Positions 18,509 through 29,119 of a stretch of DNA of 64,000 nt are shown here, piece after piece. How positions within the stretch are numbered: the first letter of the stretch is position 1; each line of letters opens with the position of its first letter. The notes under the pieces were generated by a model. That model did no database searches and was not told the origin of the DNA. It was given only the letters and a program-made list of their open reading frames with translations. Made by a program: the position numbers and the translations under genes. Origin of the DNA: Actinomycetota bacterium (GTDB taxonomy: Bacteria; Actinomycetota; Actinomycetes; Nanopelagicales; Nanopelagicaceae); the NCBI GenBank assembly GCA_026393035.1, contig JAPLAY010000062.1:1-64000 (forward strand), given 5' to 3'.

Positions 18509-19699
18509 CTAATCGTCGATTTTAAAGCCGTCTTTGATTGCACCAAGTTCAATTCCAGCCGCAACATGGTCAGTATTTTCACCACGAGCTAGTTGTGAAG
18601 CATGTGCTTTATCGTGCCAGCGCTCTTCGATATTTCCATACTTCCAAATGATTAAGGCGATTGACCAGACAACCACAAAGCCCGCCACGATTATGTAACC
18701 CGCAGAATTCAAGTTGAAATCTTTAGCGTAATTCCAGAAGCTACCAGTTAGATTCAATTGGTTTGAGATAACTTGCAAGATCTCAAGGCCACCTACAAAG
18801 AGAGCGACGCCGACGGATAGACCCGTAATAATTATGTTGTAGTAAACCTTGCGCACTGGTTTTGAAAATGCCCAACCATATGCGAAGTTCATGAATGAAC
18901 CATCAATGGTATCGAGCAGGCTCATGCCACCCGCAAAGAACAGTGGAAGTGAGAGAACTGCCCACCACGGAAGTCCAGCAATTACCGAGGTACCAGCTAA
19001 AACTAAGAGACCAACTTCAGTTGCAGTATCAAAACCCAGACCAAAGAGAATTCCAAGTGGATACATTTTCCAGCTCGCATCGATTCGTCTCGCAATAGGA
19101 CCGAAGAAACGCATCAAGAGACCACGTGAATTTAAGTGCTTCTCTAACTCTTCCTCGTTATAAGCACCTTTACGCATCTGGGAAAATACTTTTACAATAG
19201 AAATCAAAACTACTAAGTTTAAAATTGCGATAAGCATCAAAAAAGTTCCAGAGACTGTAGTTCCAATTAATCCGGTGTAATGGTGCAACGATGAATTCTC
19301 ATCTTTTAACTGTGAACCAAGCGCTTTAATTCCAAAATTCAGTAGCAGGGCAAGGACTGCAACAACAGAGGAGTGGCCAAGTGAGAAGAAGAAACCAACC
19401 GCTAATGGACGCTTTCCTTCGGACATTAATTTTCTAGTTGTGTTATCAATTGCGCTGATGTGATCGGCGTCGAAGGCATGTCGCATTCCGAGTGTGTAAG
19501 CCAGTGCGGCGGTGCCCCAACCAAAAAGTGTGCCATCGCTTAATTCATAATTTCCCGATACGGCAAGACCCATTAAGACAAAACCAGCAACATGTAGAAA
19601 AGCGATGAAACCAAACATCGCAGCCATCCGGCGCCATTCATCACGCGTTAGGCGATCCTTTAGGGGAATCCGGACCGGGGTAGTGGCAACCTGGTTCAT
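18509..19699 (-). CDS. HoxN/NixA-type nickel/cobalt transporter (start chosen at MNQVATTP)
   Basis: GMRHAFDADHISAIDNTTRKLM, LGFDTATEVGLL, SLLDTIDGSFMNFAYGWAF signatures. Confidence 0.9.
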   Translation of the reverse strand: MNQVATTPVRIPLKDRLTRDEWRRMAAMFGFIAFLHVAGFVLMGLAVSGNYELSDGTLFGWGTAALAYTLGMRHAFDADHISAIDNTTRKLMSEGKRPLAVGFFFSLGHSSVVAVLALLLNFGIKALGSQLKDENSSLHHYTGLIGTTVSGTFLMLIAILNLVVLISIVKVFSQMRKGAYNEEELEKHLNSRGLLMRFFGPIARRIDASWKMYPLGILFGLGFDTATEVGLLVLAGTSVIAGLPWWAVLSLPLFFAGGMSLLDTIDGSFMNFAYGWAFSKPVRKVYYNIIITGLSVGVALFVGGLEILQVISNQLNLTGSFWNYAKDFNLNSAGYIIVAGFVVVWSIALIIWKYGNIEERWHDKAHASQLARGENTDHVAAGIELGAIKDGFKIDD

Positions 19700-19780
19700 G
19701 AATTCTCCTTTAGCTTGTTGCGAATGATTTGCAAGAAGCAAAGTTACCTGAACTAACAGGCTTGTGCCACTTGAAAATAA

Positions 19781-19812
19781 AGAAGCCCCCCAATTTCTTG
19801 GAGGGCTTCTTG
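19781..19812 (-). terminator. Rho-independent terminator downstream of glnA
   Basis: AGAAGCCCCCC...GGAGGGCTTCT hairpin followed on minus strand by TTTATTTTC. Confidence 0.85.
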
Positions 19813-19822
19813 TTAGAACTTC

Positions 19823-21253
19823 TTAGAGGTCGTAGTAAAGCTCGAACTCTGCTGGATGTGGACGCAAGCGGACGTAATCCACTTCTTCCTTACGCTTCCA
19901 GGTAATCCAAGTTTCAATTAGATCCTTGGTAAATACGCCGCCCTTGAGCAAGAACTCGTGATCGGCTTCTAAGTTATCTAGCACCGCGTCAAGTGATCCT
20001 GGAACTTGTTGAATAGCAGCAGCTTCTTCGCCATCAAGTTCGTACAAGTCCTTATCAACTGGCTTTGGTGGCTCAATCTTGTTTTGGATTCCATCAAGGC
20101 CAGCCATAAGCATTGCAGCGAATGCTAGGTATGGGTTTGATGACGGATCTGGACAGCGGAATTCAATTCGCTTTGCCTTTGGATTCGATCCGGTAATTGG
20201 AATACGAATACATGCAGAACGGTTACGCGCTGAGTAAACAAGGTTTACTGGTGCTTCGTATCCTGGAACTAAACGACGGTATGAGTTCACCGTTGGGTTA
20301 GTGAATGCAAGTAGCGAAGGTGCATGCTTTAGAAGTCCACCGATATACCAACGTGCCATATCTGAAAGATCGCCATAGCCATCACCAAAGAACAATGGCT
20401 TGCCATCTTTCCAAAGTGATTGGTGAACGTGCATTCCGGAACCGTTGTCACCGAATAGTGGCTTTGGCATGAATGTTGCAGTCTTGCCAGCTTCCCATGC
20501 AGTGTTTTTAATGATGTATTTAAACTTCATTACATCATCGCCTGCAGAAAGAATGTCTGAGAAGCGGTAGTTAATTTCCATCTGTCCTGCAGTACCAACT
20601 TCATGGTGTGAACGCTCTACAAGAAGTCCAGCTTCGCCAAGCTTCATAACCATCTGGTCGCGAAGGTCTGCAAATTGATCTGTTGGTGATACTGGGAAAT
20701 ATCCGCCCTTGATGCGAGTGCGGTATCCACGGTTTGGTGTTCCATCTGGATCATATTCAACGCCGGTATTCCATGCGCCTTCATATGAATCGATGTGATG
20801 GTATGACTCATTCATTCCGGTCTTGAAACGAATTGCATCAAAGACGTAGAACTCAGCTTCAGGTGCGAAGAATGCAGTATCTGCAATTCCAGTGCCCTTT
20901 AGATATTCAACAGCTTTTGCAACAACACCACGTGGGTCACGAGAATAAGGGGAGTTGTCTACTGGATTGTGTACTGAGAAAAGAATTACCAAAGTCTTAA
21001 CATCACGGAATGGATCGATGAATGCTGATTCTGGAATTGGAAGCAACTTCATATCTGATTCGTGGATAGCTTGGAAACCACGAATTGAAGAACCATCGAA
21101 CATTAGACCATCAGTAAAAACTGCTTCGTCAAATGATTCAACTGGAACGTTGAAGTGGTGCTGGATACCTGGAAGATCGATAAAGCGAACATCAATAAGC
21201 TTTACATCTTCTTTCTTAATGTAAGCAAAAATTTCTGCAGAATTCTTAAACAT
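19823..21253 (-). CDS. glnA: Glutamine synthetase type I
   Basis: [41 protein letters not shown], adenylylation-type DKDLYEL. Confidence 0.97.
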   Translation of the reverse strand: MFKNSAEIFAYIKKEDVKLIDVRFIDLPGIQHHFNVPVESFDEAVFTDGLMFDGSSIRGFQAIHESDMKLLPIPESAFIDPFRDVKTLVILFSVHNPVDNSPYSRDPRGVVAKAVEYLKGTGIADTAFFAPEAEFYVFDAIRFKTGMNESYHHIDSYEGAWNTGVEYDPDGTPNRGYRTRIKGGYFPVSPTDQFADLRDQMVMKLGEAGLLVERSHHEVGTAGQMEINYRFSDILSAGDDVMKFKYIIKNTAWEAGKTATFMPKPLFGDNGSGMHVHQSLWKDGKPLFFGDGYGDLSDMARWYIGGLLKHAPSLLAFTNPTVNSYRRLVPGYEAPVNLVYSARNRSACIRIPITGSNPKAKRIEFRCPDPSSNPYLAFAAMLMAGLDGIQNKIEPPKPVDKDLYELDGEEAAAIQQVPGSLDAVLDNLEADHEFLLKGGVFTKDLIETWITWKRKEEVDYVRLRPHPAEFELYYDL

Positions 21254-21356
21254 TTCTCTCCCGATTTAGGATTAGTCCTCCTGGCTAGGTGCTTCGCTGC
21301 GCCCGCCAATATGGTTGTTGATGGGTGAAAATATAGGGCGTTCTCGTAAAAAACGG

Positions 21357-21383
21357 TTAACCGACTTGTTACGTTTATGTTTC
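21357..21383 (-). promoter_or_regulatory. GlnR-box-like site upstream of glnA
   Basis: Minus strand reads GAAAC-n6-GTAAC-n6-GTTAA, matching the actinobacterial GlnR half-site pattern and spacing. Confidence 0.5.
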
Positions 21384-21432
21384 ACCGTTTAGGCACATTA
21401 GGCGAGCGAAGCGGTTGCTATAGCCTTATCCA

Positions 21433-21771
21433 ATGGCAAAAGCTGGCTTAGGACGACGATTTCTGGCGATCTTGATCGATTGGACCATGTGCTCGGTGAT
21501 AGCAAGTTTTGCCGGCTTTGAATCCAAGGCATTTAGCACTCTCGCCATATTTTTCATTGAGGTCAGTATCTTGACCACGCTCCAACAGGCTTCAGCTGGC
21601 CAGCGAATTCTTAGATTGCGAGTAGTTGATTTCACAACTGGTGGAATTGTCCCACCTAAAAAGATTTTACTTAGAACACTATTAATCTGTTTAGTACTTC
21701 CAGCAATCTATACCCGTGAACAACGCGGACTTCATGACTGGGCAACGAATTCGATAGTCGTAAGGGTTTAA
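21433..21771 (+). CDS. RDD family membrane protein
   Basis: LGRRFLAILIDWTMCSVIASF, TLQQASAGQRILRLRVVD, RGLHDWATNSIVV. Confidence 0.85.
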   Translation: MAKAGLGRRFLAILIDWTMCSVIASFAGFESKAFSTLAIFFIEVSILTTLQQASAGQRILRLRVVDFTTGGIVPPKKILLRTLLICLVLPAIYTREQRGLHDWATNSIVVRV

Positions 21772-21778
21772 CTCTTTA

Positions 21779-22477
21779 TTAGCGTTTAGGAATTTTTGCA
21801 TTGCGATTCATAGGCATTGGGCCTTTTGGAATCGGCATATTTAAACCACCAACAGCTTTTAGTCGATTGCGTACTTCACGGACCTGATCTTTGCTTAACT
21901 TCTTTGGTAACTTCTTAAGATGCTTCTGTAACTTACGAAGTGAAACTTGATCAGAACCTTCTCCGATAACAACTTGTGTCAGTGGCACGCCAGGTACAAA
22001 GCGTTCCATTTTGCGATATTCATCTTGTAAAAGTGAACGAACTGCTGGAGTTCCTTCGCCAACCAAAACAATTCCTGGCCGACCAACACTTCGGTGGACC
22101 ATATCTTGATTGCGTGAAACATTTACCGCAGCTGTCGTAGTAAAGCCTTTACGTATCGCCATCAAGACTGATGCGCCGGCACCGAGTTGATCTTGGATCG
22201 AGAGAAAGGCAGCAGTATTCGCTTGACGAGTGAATAAGAAAAATGCCACGAGAACTGCGAGTGGAAGTGAAATAAGTGTGAAATAAACTGGATGATTCAA
22301 TTTGGATCCGACAATAATTCCAGCACAGAGAACAACTACAAACCCAAGTGCCATCCACAGGAATGCAATTGGCTTATGTTTGCGAGTTAGGCGAAATGCA
22401 TCTTTCAAAACCTGCATCTGTCCTTGCTTCTCGCCAGCCGCTTGTTCTACCTTAGCTTTGCGTTTGAAAATTGCCAT
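21779..22477 (-). CDS. DUF4191 family membrane protein
   Basis: DAFRLTRKHKPIAFLWMALG N-terminus, NVSRNQDMVHRSVGRPGIVLVGEG. Confidence 0.85.
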   Translation of the reverse strand: MAIFKRKAKVEQAAGEKQGQMQVLKDAFRLTRKHKPIAFLWMALGFVVVLCAGIIVGSKLNHPVYFTLISLPLAVLVAFFLFTRQANTAAFLSIQDQLGAGASVLMAIRKGFTTTAAVNVSRNQDMVHRSVGRPGIVLVGEGTPAVRSLLQDEYRKMERFVPGVPLTQVVIGEGSDQVSLRKLQKHLKKLPKKLSKDQVREVRNRLKAVGGLNMPIPKGPMPMNRNAKIPKR

Positions 22478-23232
22478 TATTTGCTCTCCTCGTTACGTGC
22501 TTTTTCTTTTAAGTGCTCGGCCCATTCTATTTCAACTTGCTCGGGAGTAGGTGCCGTTCCACCTAATCTTGCGGGCGCCCAACGCTGGCCCACGTGCGAA
22601 TCGGGATATTCATTCTGAACCTTGGTTAGCAAATCCTTCATCAATTTGCGCAGTTGCAATTCGGCGGCATCAACATCTTCACCCTTTTGCACGATGAAGG
22701 GTTCGCCGAAAGCTACGGTGATCGGGAATTTATTTCGCTTCCAATTGGCTTTAACTTTCTTAGTGATTATTCGCTGGGAGCCCCAGACAATCGTAGGGAT
22801 TATTGGGGTATTTGATCCCATCGCTAAGCGAACCGCCCCAGTCTTTAACTCTTTAATTTCAAAGCTGCGACTGATTGTTGCTTCGGGAAATATTCCAACA
22901 ATTTCTCCGGAACGAAGATAGCGGAGTGCGGCAACGAATGAACTTGAACCACTTGAACGGTCGACACAGATATGGTGCATTCCGCGCATCAATGGTCCAG
23001 CTAACTTATGATCGAAAATTTCTTTCTTCGCCATAAATCGCACATATCTTTTGCGGGGGAGCGCTGCGGTACCAGTGAGTGCGAAATCTAAATATCCGAT
23101 GTGGTTAATTGCGAGGATTGCTCCGCCTGTTGTTGGAATGTTTTGCACGCCGCTGAAGTTAAATTTCAGTCCGAGGAATCTCCATAAACTTTTGATAGCA
23201 ACGACAACTGGCGGATAAACAAAATCACGCAT
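22477..23232 (-). CDS. PlsC family acyltransferase
   Basis: AINHIGYLDFAL, FPEATISRSFEIKELKTGAVRLA. Confidence 0.9.
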   Translation of the reverse strand: MRDFVYPPVVVAIKSLWRFLGLKFNFSGVQNIPTTGGAILAINHIGYLDFALTGTAALPRKRYVRFMAKKEIFDHKLAGPLMRGMHHICVDRSSGSSSFVAALRYLRSGEIVGIFPEATISRSFEIKELKTGAVRLAMGSNTPIIPTIVWGSQRIITKKVKANWKRNKFPITVAFGEPFIVQKGEDVDAAELQLRKLMKDLLTKVQNEYPDSHVGQRWAPARLGGTAPTPEQVEIEWAEHLKEKARNEESK

Positions 23233-24161
23233 CAGATTTTGGCCCGCTTTTCTTGCGCCTGTTTAAAGAGTCGGCCAGCGCGATAACTAGATCTAACAAG
23301 TGGTCCACTCATAACTCCGGCAAAACCAATAGCTTCGGCTTCTGCGCTAAGTTCAACAAACTCATGTGGCTTTACCCAACGCTCAACTGGATGGTGTTTC
23401 GGAGTAGGGCGTAGATATTGCGTAATAGTAATTAAGTCGCACCCTGCAGCGTGAAGATCTACGAGTGCTTGCGTAATCTCTTCGCGAGTTTCGCCCATAC
23501 CCAGAATCAAATTTGATTTTGTAATAAGGCCAAAAGCTCGAGCTTGCGAAATAACATCGAGTGAGCGGTCATAGCGAAACGCTGGACGAATACGCTTAAA
23601 AATGCGAGGTACGGTCTCAAGATTATGTGCAAAGACTTCTGGTCGAGTTTCAAAAACTTCATTTAGGAGATGAGGTTTTCCACTGAAATCTGGTGCCAAC
23701 ATTTCTACGCCAGTTCCTGGATTTAGTTCATGCACCTTGCGAATTGTTTCGGCATATAACCAGGCGCCTTCATCTTCAAGGTCATCTCTTGTAACGCCAG
23801 TGATGGTCGCATATTTAAGTTCCATGGCTCTAACAGATTCTGCGACTCGTCTGGGTTCATCGCGATCTAGCGGATCTGGTTTGCCAGTATCAATATTACA
23901 AAAATCGCATCGTCTAGTGCATCGCTCGCCACCGATTAAAAATGTAGCTTCACGATCTTCCCAGCATTCAAAGATATTCGGACAAGCAGCTTCCTGACAG
24001 ACAGTATGAAGCCCCTCTTTCGCAACCAAAGAACGTAGCGCTGTGTATTCGGGTCCCATATTGGCCCGCGTCTTAATCCACTCTGGCTTACGTTCGATAG
24101 GAACTTCAGCATTTCGTGCTTCGATTCTAAGAAGTGGTCTACCTTCAGGCTGAATTTTCAA
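23232..24161 (-). CDS. lipA: Lipoyl synthase
   Basis: [37 protein letters not shown]; both 4Fe-4S motifs intact. Confidence 0.97.
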   Translation of the reverse strand: MKIQPEGRPLLRIEARNAEVPIERKPEWIKTRANMGPEYTALRSLVAKEGLHTVCQEAACPNIFECWEDREATFLIGGERCTRRCDFCNIDTGKPDPLDRDEPRRVAESVRAMELKYATITGVTRDDLEDEGAWLYAETIRKVHELNPGTGVEMLAPDFSGKPHLLNEVFETRPEVFAHNLETVPRIFKRIRPAFRYDRSLDVISQARAFGLITKSNLILGMGETREEITQALVDLHAAGCDLITITQYLRPTPKHHPVERWVKPHEFVELSAEAEAIGFAGVMSGPLVRSSYRAGRLFKQAQEKRAKI

Positions 24162-24820
24162 ATTGCAATCCGATCTAGAGCGCTAAGTACGTGGCGTTCA
24201 ATTATGGGTAGAACTTCGCTAACAGAAATATCTTTTCCTAATTCTCGTGACAGTGATGTAACTCCGGTATCAGTGAAACCACACGGGGAAATCCGATCGT
24301 AGGCTTTCATATCTGGATTAATATTTATCGCAAAGCCATGCATCGTTACACCTTTGGCAACACGGATTCCGATTGCGGCAATCTTGCGGTCGCCTTTTTC
24401 ATCACGAATCCAAACACCACTTCGCTCGCAATATCTCTCGGTTGCAACTCCCAATTCCGCACAAGCTTCAATTAGCGCGCCTTCAACTTCACGAACAAAA
24501 CCGACTACATCATTTCGGTTACGCAATTTGATAATTGGATAGCCAACAATTTGACCTTCACCGTGCCAAGTAATTTTTCCGCCACGATCAACATCGACTA
24601 CTGGAGTTCCATCGAGTGGTCGTTCGTGATCTTGAGTTCTACGACCTGCGGTATAAACAGATGGGTGTTCTAATAAAATTAAAGTGTTCGGCTGTGAGCC
24701 TGCTGTGACCCCGGCTTGAATTTCACGTTGATGGGCCCAGGCTTTCTGATATTCAACAAGACCCAAATGTTCAACCAATATAGGGTCGGTCTTAACCCCA
24801 AGGCTCGAATACATAGGCAT
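24158..24820 (-). CDS. lipB: Octanoyltransferase (start trimmed to MPMYSSLG to avoid the divergent MMPL gene)
   Basis: [72 protein letters not shown]. Confidence 0.93.
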   Translation of the reverse strand: MPMYSSLGVKTDPILVEHLGLVEYQKAWAHQREIQAGVTAGSQPNTLILLEHPSVYTAGRRTQDHERPLDGTPVVDVDRGGKITWHGEGQIVGYPIIKLRNRNDVVGFVREVEGALIEACAELGVATERYCERSGVWIRDEKGDRKIAAIGIRVAKGVTMHGFAININPDMKAYDRISPCGFTDTGVTSLSRELGKDISVSEVLPIIERHVLSALDRIAI

Positions 24821-24881
24821 GAGCCTAAGGTAACCTTCGTGTCTAAACCAATTAGAGCGAAAAATATCGGAAGGGTACGGC

Positions 24882-27089
24882 ATGTTCTCGGCAAAAACTT
24901 CAAAATTAAGAGGGCGTAAACCACTTTGGCTGGCAATCGTTGTAGCCATAATTTGGATGTCAATCTCAGGCGTAACCGGACCACTTTTCGGAAAACTCTC
25001 TACCGTTCAAGAGAATAATAATTCTTCATTCTTGCCGCCTGACTCGGAAGCGACTCGAGCAGCAACTGCCATCGCAAAATTTTCAGATAGCGCAAATGAT
25101 CAAATCCCAGCCCTAGTCCTCTTCACCGGTGATGTAACTAGCGAAAAGATTGCGGCGACTCAAGCCTTCGCGCAAACTCTAGGTTCAAAGTTATTAGTAC
25201 ATACAGATGGCAAATTGATAACAGATGCCAAGGGCAAAGAACTTTCAATTCCAATTTCGGATTATTTTATTAAGGGCGCGGAGATTGTTGCCTTCCCATC
25301 GCAAGATGGCAAAGCAATTCTTGCAAGTTTCCCAATTAGCGTACAAATCGCAACTCAGTTACTTCCTGACGGCAAAGAGCCAGCACTTCCTGGTCTTGTA
25401 GATGCGATTCGCTATCACTCATCAGAGTTTGCAAAAACAAATAGCTTCGTAACGCACACAACTGGATTTGCTGGAATCTTGGCAGATTTGTTTGGCGCTT
25501 TCGGAAGCATTGACTCTGCTCTTCTCCTAACAACAGGTGGCGTTGTTGCGATAATTTTGATCTTTGTTTATCGCTCACCAGTTCTTTGGATTTTGCCACT
25601 TATGACGGCTGGACTCGCACTAACCCTTGCCGGTGGTGTGATTTATCTGCTCGCAAAGAACAATGTAATTACGCTTGATGGGCAATCGCAGGGAATTCTC
25701 TCGGTACTTGTATTAGGTGCTGCCACAGATTATGCGCTTCTCTTGATTGCGCGATACCGCGAAGAATTGCATCTGCATGAATCTCGTTATGACGCAATGA
25801 AGATTGCGTGGCGCGGTGTTGTAGAGCCAATCGTTGCATCTGGAAGTACCGTAACTATTGGTCTTCTGGTCTTACTTCTTAGCCAATTGAATAATAATCG
25901 CGGCCTTGGACCGGTTGGCGCAATCGGAATTGTTTGTTCAATGATTACCGTTCTCACACTTCTACCGGCGCTGCTCGTCATCTTTGGGCGTTGGATTTTC
26001 TGGCCAAAGGTTGCAAGATTTGGTGACGCGGATGAGAAGCTAAGTGGGGCTTGGGCAAAAGTAGCCGCAGCAACAGCACGTCATCCTCGTAAATATTGGG
26101 TTGGTGCAACAGCGGTGCTCATAATTCTTGCCGGCTTATCTTCAACGCTAAATGCAACTGGACTTTCAACAATTGATTCATTCACAAAGCGAACTGATTC
26201 GGTAATTGGTCAAGAGGAGTTGCTCAAGCATTTCCCTGGTGGTCAAGGTCAGCCAACGCAAGTAGTCCTAAAGCAAGAATTGGCGCAATCAGCGATCGCT
26301 AAGTTGAAGGCAAACCCTGGTGTTGATTCAGCTGTTCCAATGTTTGAAGGGCAATACGTTCAAGGCCAACCATTGCCACCAACAAAAGTTGTTGATGGAA
26401 ATATGCTTTTGAATGTAACTCTTAAATTCGCACCGGATTCTAAAGAAGCGATTGCGCTGATTCCTGGTCTACGAGCTGATATGGAGAGTTTGGATCCAAC
26501 TATTCTTGTTGGTGGATCTACTTCAGTTAGCTATGACATTAATCAGGCATCAAAGCACGATCGAAATCTCATAATCCCAGTAGTTCTATTTATTATTGCG
26601 ATTATTCTGGGTCTGCTTCTGCGTTCTATTTACGCAGCAGTACTGCTCTTGGCGACCGTTGTGATCTCATTCTTTGCAACACTTGGCGCATGTGCAATTG
26701 TCTTCAACCATATCTTCCACTTTAAAGGTGCGGATCCTTCATTCCCACTCTTCGCTTTCATTTTCCTAGTTGCACTTGGAATTGATTACAACATCTTCTT
26801 GATGACTCGCGTTCGCGAAGAAACACAGAAAATGGGTACAAGAGCAGGTATGACCAAGGCGCTGACTGTTACCGGTGGCGTAATTACCTCTGCAGGCATT
26901 GTTCTTGCCGCTACCTTCGCGGTACTTGGAATTTTGCCGCTGGTATTTCTTGCCGAACTTGGATTCGCAGTTGGTTTCGGAGTTCTGTTAGACACAATGC
27001 TGGTCCGCTCAATCCTGGTGCCTGCTTTAGTTCACGAAATTGGACCAAAAGTTTGGTGGCCTTCAAAGCTTCAACACCACGGTAAGTGA
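24882..27089 (+). CDS. MMPL family RND-type transporter
   Basis: Two copies of the SSD-like module ([36 protein letters not shown]). Confidence 0.92.
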   Translation: MFSAKTSKLRGRKPLWLAIVVAIIWMSISGVTGPLFGKLSTVQENNNSSFLPPDSEATRAATAIAKFSDSANDQIPALVLFTGDVTSEKIAATQAFAQTLGSKLLVHTDGKLITDAKGKELSIPISDYFIKGAEIVAFPSQDGKAILASFPISVQIATQLLPDGKEPALPGLVDAIRYHSSEFAKTNSFVTHTTGFAGILADLFGAFGSIDSALLLTTGGVVAIILIFVYRSPVLWILPLMTAGLALTLAGGVIYLLAKNNVITLDGQSQGILSVLVLGAATDYALLLIARYREELHLHESRYDAMKIAWRGVVEPIVASGSTVTIGLLVLLLSQLNNNRGLGPVGAIGIVCSMITVLTLLPALLVIFGRWIFWPKVARFGDADEKLSGAWAKVAAATARHPRKYWVGATAVLIILAGLSSTLNATGLSTIDSFTKRTDSVIGQEELLKHFPGGQGQPTQVVLKQELAQSAIAKLKANPGVDSAVPMFEGQYVQGQPLPPTKVVDGNMLLNVTLKFAPDSKEAIALIPGLRADMESLDPTILVGGSTSVSYDINQASKHDRNLIIPVVLFIIAIILGLLLRSIYAAVLLLATVVISFFATLGACAIVFNHIFHFKGADPSFPLFAFIFLVALGIDYNIFLMTRVREETQKMGTRAGMTKALTVTGGVITSAGIVLAATFAVLGILPLVFLAELGFAVGFGVLLDTMLVRSILVPALVHEIGPKVWWPSKLQHHGK

Positions 27090-28219
27090 GTAAGTCTGTT
27101 GTAGTAATTGGTGCAGGTTTAGCTGGTCTAACCTGCGCCATTTACCTACAGCGAAACGGATTACAAGTTACAGTTCTAGAAGCGAGTGATCGCGTAGGCG
27201 GTCGAGTAAAAACTGATGAGGTAAATGGATTTCGTTTCGATCATGGATTTCAAGTTATCAATCCTAATTATTCTGAAATCCAACGGCTAGATGCGCTCTC
27301 CGGGTTAGAGTTCAAAGAGATATTTACCAATCTACGGATCATTGAAGATGGTTCTGACTTAAAAATTGGTTTAAATCATTTAGGGAAAACTTTAAGTATC
27401 GGCTCGGTGCTAGAGAAAGCTGCGCTAATTAATTTCTTAACGTTGAAACCAAAATCTGGAACGCTAGGTGATGCTGGGACAAAATTTCCAACAATTTATC
27501 GGCGCTTGCTTTCACCATTTCTACGGGGAGTTTTCTTAACTGATCCAAGTTTGATTCGAGCAGATATTGCTCAAGAAATTATTCGTTCCTTTGTAATTGG
27601 GCGGCCAGGAGTTCCTGCCAATGGTGTTGGTGAGTTGAGCGAGGCGCTTGCCGACCAAGTTCTTGATGTGAAATTGGGTGCAATAGTTGATGGGATCGAG
27701 CAAGGGAGTGTTCATGGAAACTTTGGAACTCTCAACTGCGATGAGATTGTCGTAGCAACCGACTTAACAACGGCAGCTCAGATGCTTGATCTTGGAGAGA
27801 TTCCTAAAACGATTAGCTCTACAACTTGGTATCACACGACTTCGGAAGCGCTCTGCGATGAAAATTACTTAGCTATAGATCCATCAACTCCATTAGTGAA
27901 TTCACTTGTTATCTCAAATGTTTCAAAATCATATGCACCAGCCGGAACCAATTTGATTTCAAGCACATCACTTGCGCCTATTTCAGAGAGTGAAGTTCGA
28001 AAAGAGTTAGCAAAGTTATGGCGATGCGATACCCACGCTTGGGATCTAGCTGCGAGATATGAAATTAAGCAATCACTAACGCTAAGGAGCGATCTGCTTA
28101 AACTAGATCGTAATCCCAAAGTGAGTTCAGGAATATACGTTGCAGGAGATCATCGAAGCGTGCCATCACAAAATGGGGCTATGAGATCGGGTCGATTGGT
28201 TGCGTTAGAACTTATTTAA
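27086..28219 (+). CDS. FAD-dependent amine oxidase/protoporphyrinogen oxidase-like oxidoreductase (GTG start)
   Basis: VVVIGAGLAGLTCAIYLQRNGLQVTVLEASDRVGGRVKT; C-terminal GIYVAGDHRSVPSQNGAMRSGRLVA. Confidence 0.88.
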   Translation: MSKSVVVIGAGLAGLTCAIYLQRNGLQVTVLEASDRVGGRVKTDEVNGFRFDHGFQVINPNYSEIQRLDALSGLEFKEIFTNLRIIEDGSDLKIGLNHLGKTLSIGSVLEKAALINFLTLKPKSGTLGDAGTKFPTIYRRLLSPFLRGVFLTDPSLIRADIAQEIIRSFVIGRPGVPANGVGELSEALADQVLDVKLGAIVDGIEQGSVHGNFGTLNCDEIVVATDLTTAAQMLDLGEIPKTISSTTWYHTTSEALCDENYLAIDPSTPLVNSLVISNVSKSYAPAGTNLISSTSLAPISESEVRKELAKLWRCDTHAWDLAARYEIKQSLTLRSDLLKLDRNPKVSSGIYVAGDHRSVPSQNGAMRSGRLVALELI

Positions 28220-29117
28220 CTGGTGCTACAAGCGCTTCAAGTGCTGTTGTTAAATGTGGATAATCAAAGTTAAAGCCATCGTTAACTAGAACATCTGGCA
28301 ATATTTTCTTGGATCCCAAGATCTCGGTAGAGAATCCACCAAGTGCAAGCTTTAGTGCGAAACCAGGTGCCGGGAAGAGTGCTGGTCGGTGCATTGCTCG
28401 CGCAAGGGCCGCGGTGAATTCCTGATTTGTAGCTGGATTCGGCGCAGTTATATTAACTGGGCCCGAAACTTTTGACTCCATTAAATGGCAGATTGCGCGA
28501 ACTTGATCATGCAAAGTTATCCATGACCACCACTGTTTGCCGCTCCCAAGTTTTCCGCCGAGTCCTAATCTAAATAATGGAATCATGCGGCCAAGTGCGC
28601 CACCAGTTGGATCTAAAACTAATCCGGTTCTAATTTTTACAGTGCGAACATCTCCGGCTAAATCTGCAGCGCCTTCCCATTCGCGACATACGGCTGCAAG
28701 AAAATCATCGCCACCACGGTCAGCTTCCGTTACTGCGCGATTGCCAGTCTCGCCATACCAACCGATTGCACTAGCCGAAATAAAGACTGATGGTTTCACA
28801 GTTGCAACTGCATTAGCAATCGCGGTTGTTCCAAGAAGTCTGGAATTTAATATTGTTGATTTATATTTCTTAGACCAACGCTTATCCCCAACGCCGGCGC
28901 CAGCCAAGTGAATAACGGCATCCACGCCTTCTAGTGCAGATAAATCAACGCTTCCAGATTGTGGATCCCAGGTAATTTCATCGCGTGCAATCGCCGGACG
29001 TCGAACAAACCTTTGAACGGTATGACCTTCGTTGCGAAGGTGGCCCACTAAGGCAGTTCCGATTAAACCGGAAGCGCCAGTTACCGCTACACGTTGTGGC
29101 GGAAGGCGAGTTGCCAT
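28212..29117 (-). CDS. TIGR01777 family epimerase
   Basis: VAVTGASGLIGTALVGHL, VIHLAGAGVGDKRWSKKYK, SASAIGWYG. Confidence 0.92.
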   Translation of the reverse strand: MATRLPPQRVAVTGASGLIGTALVGHLRNEGHTVQRFVRRPAIARDEITWDPQSGSVDLSALEGVDAVIHLAGAGVGDKRWSKKYKSTILNSRLLGTTAIANAVATVKPSVFISASAIGWYGETGNRAVTEADRGGDDFLAAVCREWEGAADLAGDVRTVKIRTGLVLDPTGGALGRMIPLFRLGLGGKLGSGKQWWSWITLHDQVRAICHLMESKVSGPVNITAPNPATNQEFTAALARAMHRPALFPAPGFALKLALGGFSTEILGSKKILPDVLVNDGFNFDYPHLTTALEALVAPVK

Positions 29118-29119
29118 CG

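Noticed and set aside
24821-24949. N-terminal extension of lipB ([19 protein letters not shown]...)
   Set aside because: Overlaps the start of the divergent MMPL gene and lies outside the conserved LipB domain; a start at about 24820 fits better.
28537-28911. 124-aa plus-strand ORF opposite the TIGR01777 epimerase gene
   Set aside because: Antisense to a conserved gene, Pro/Ser-rich, no motif.
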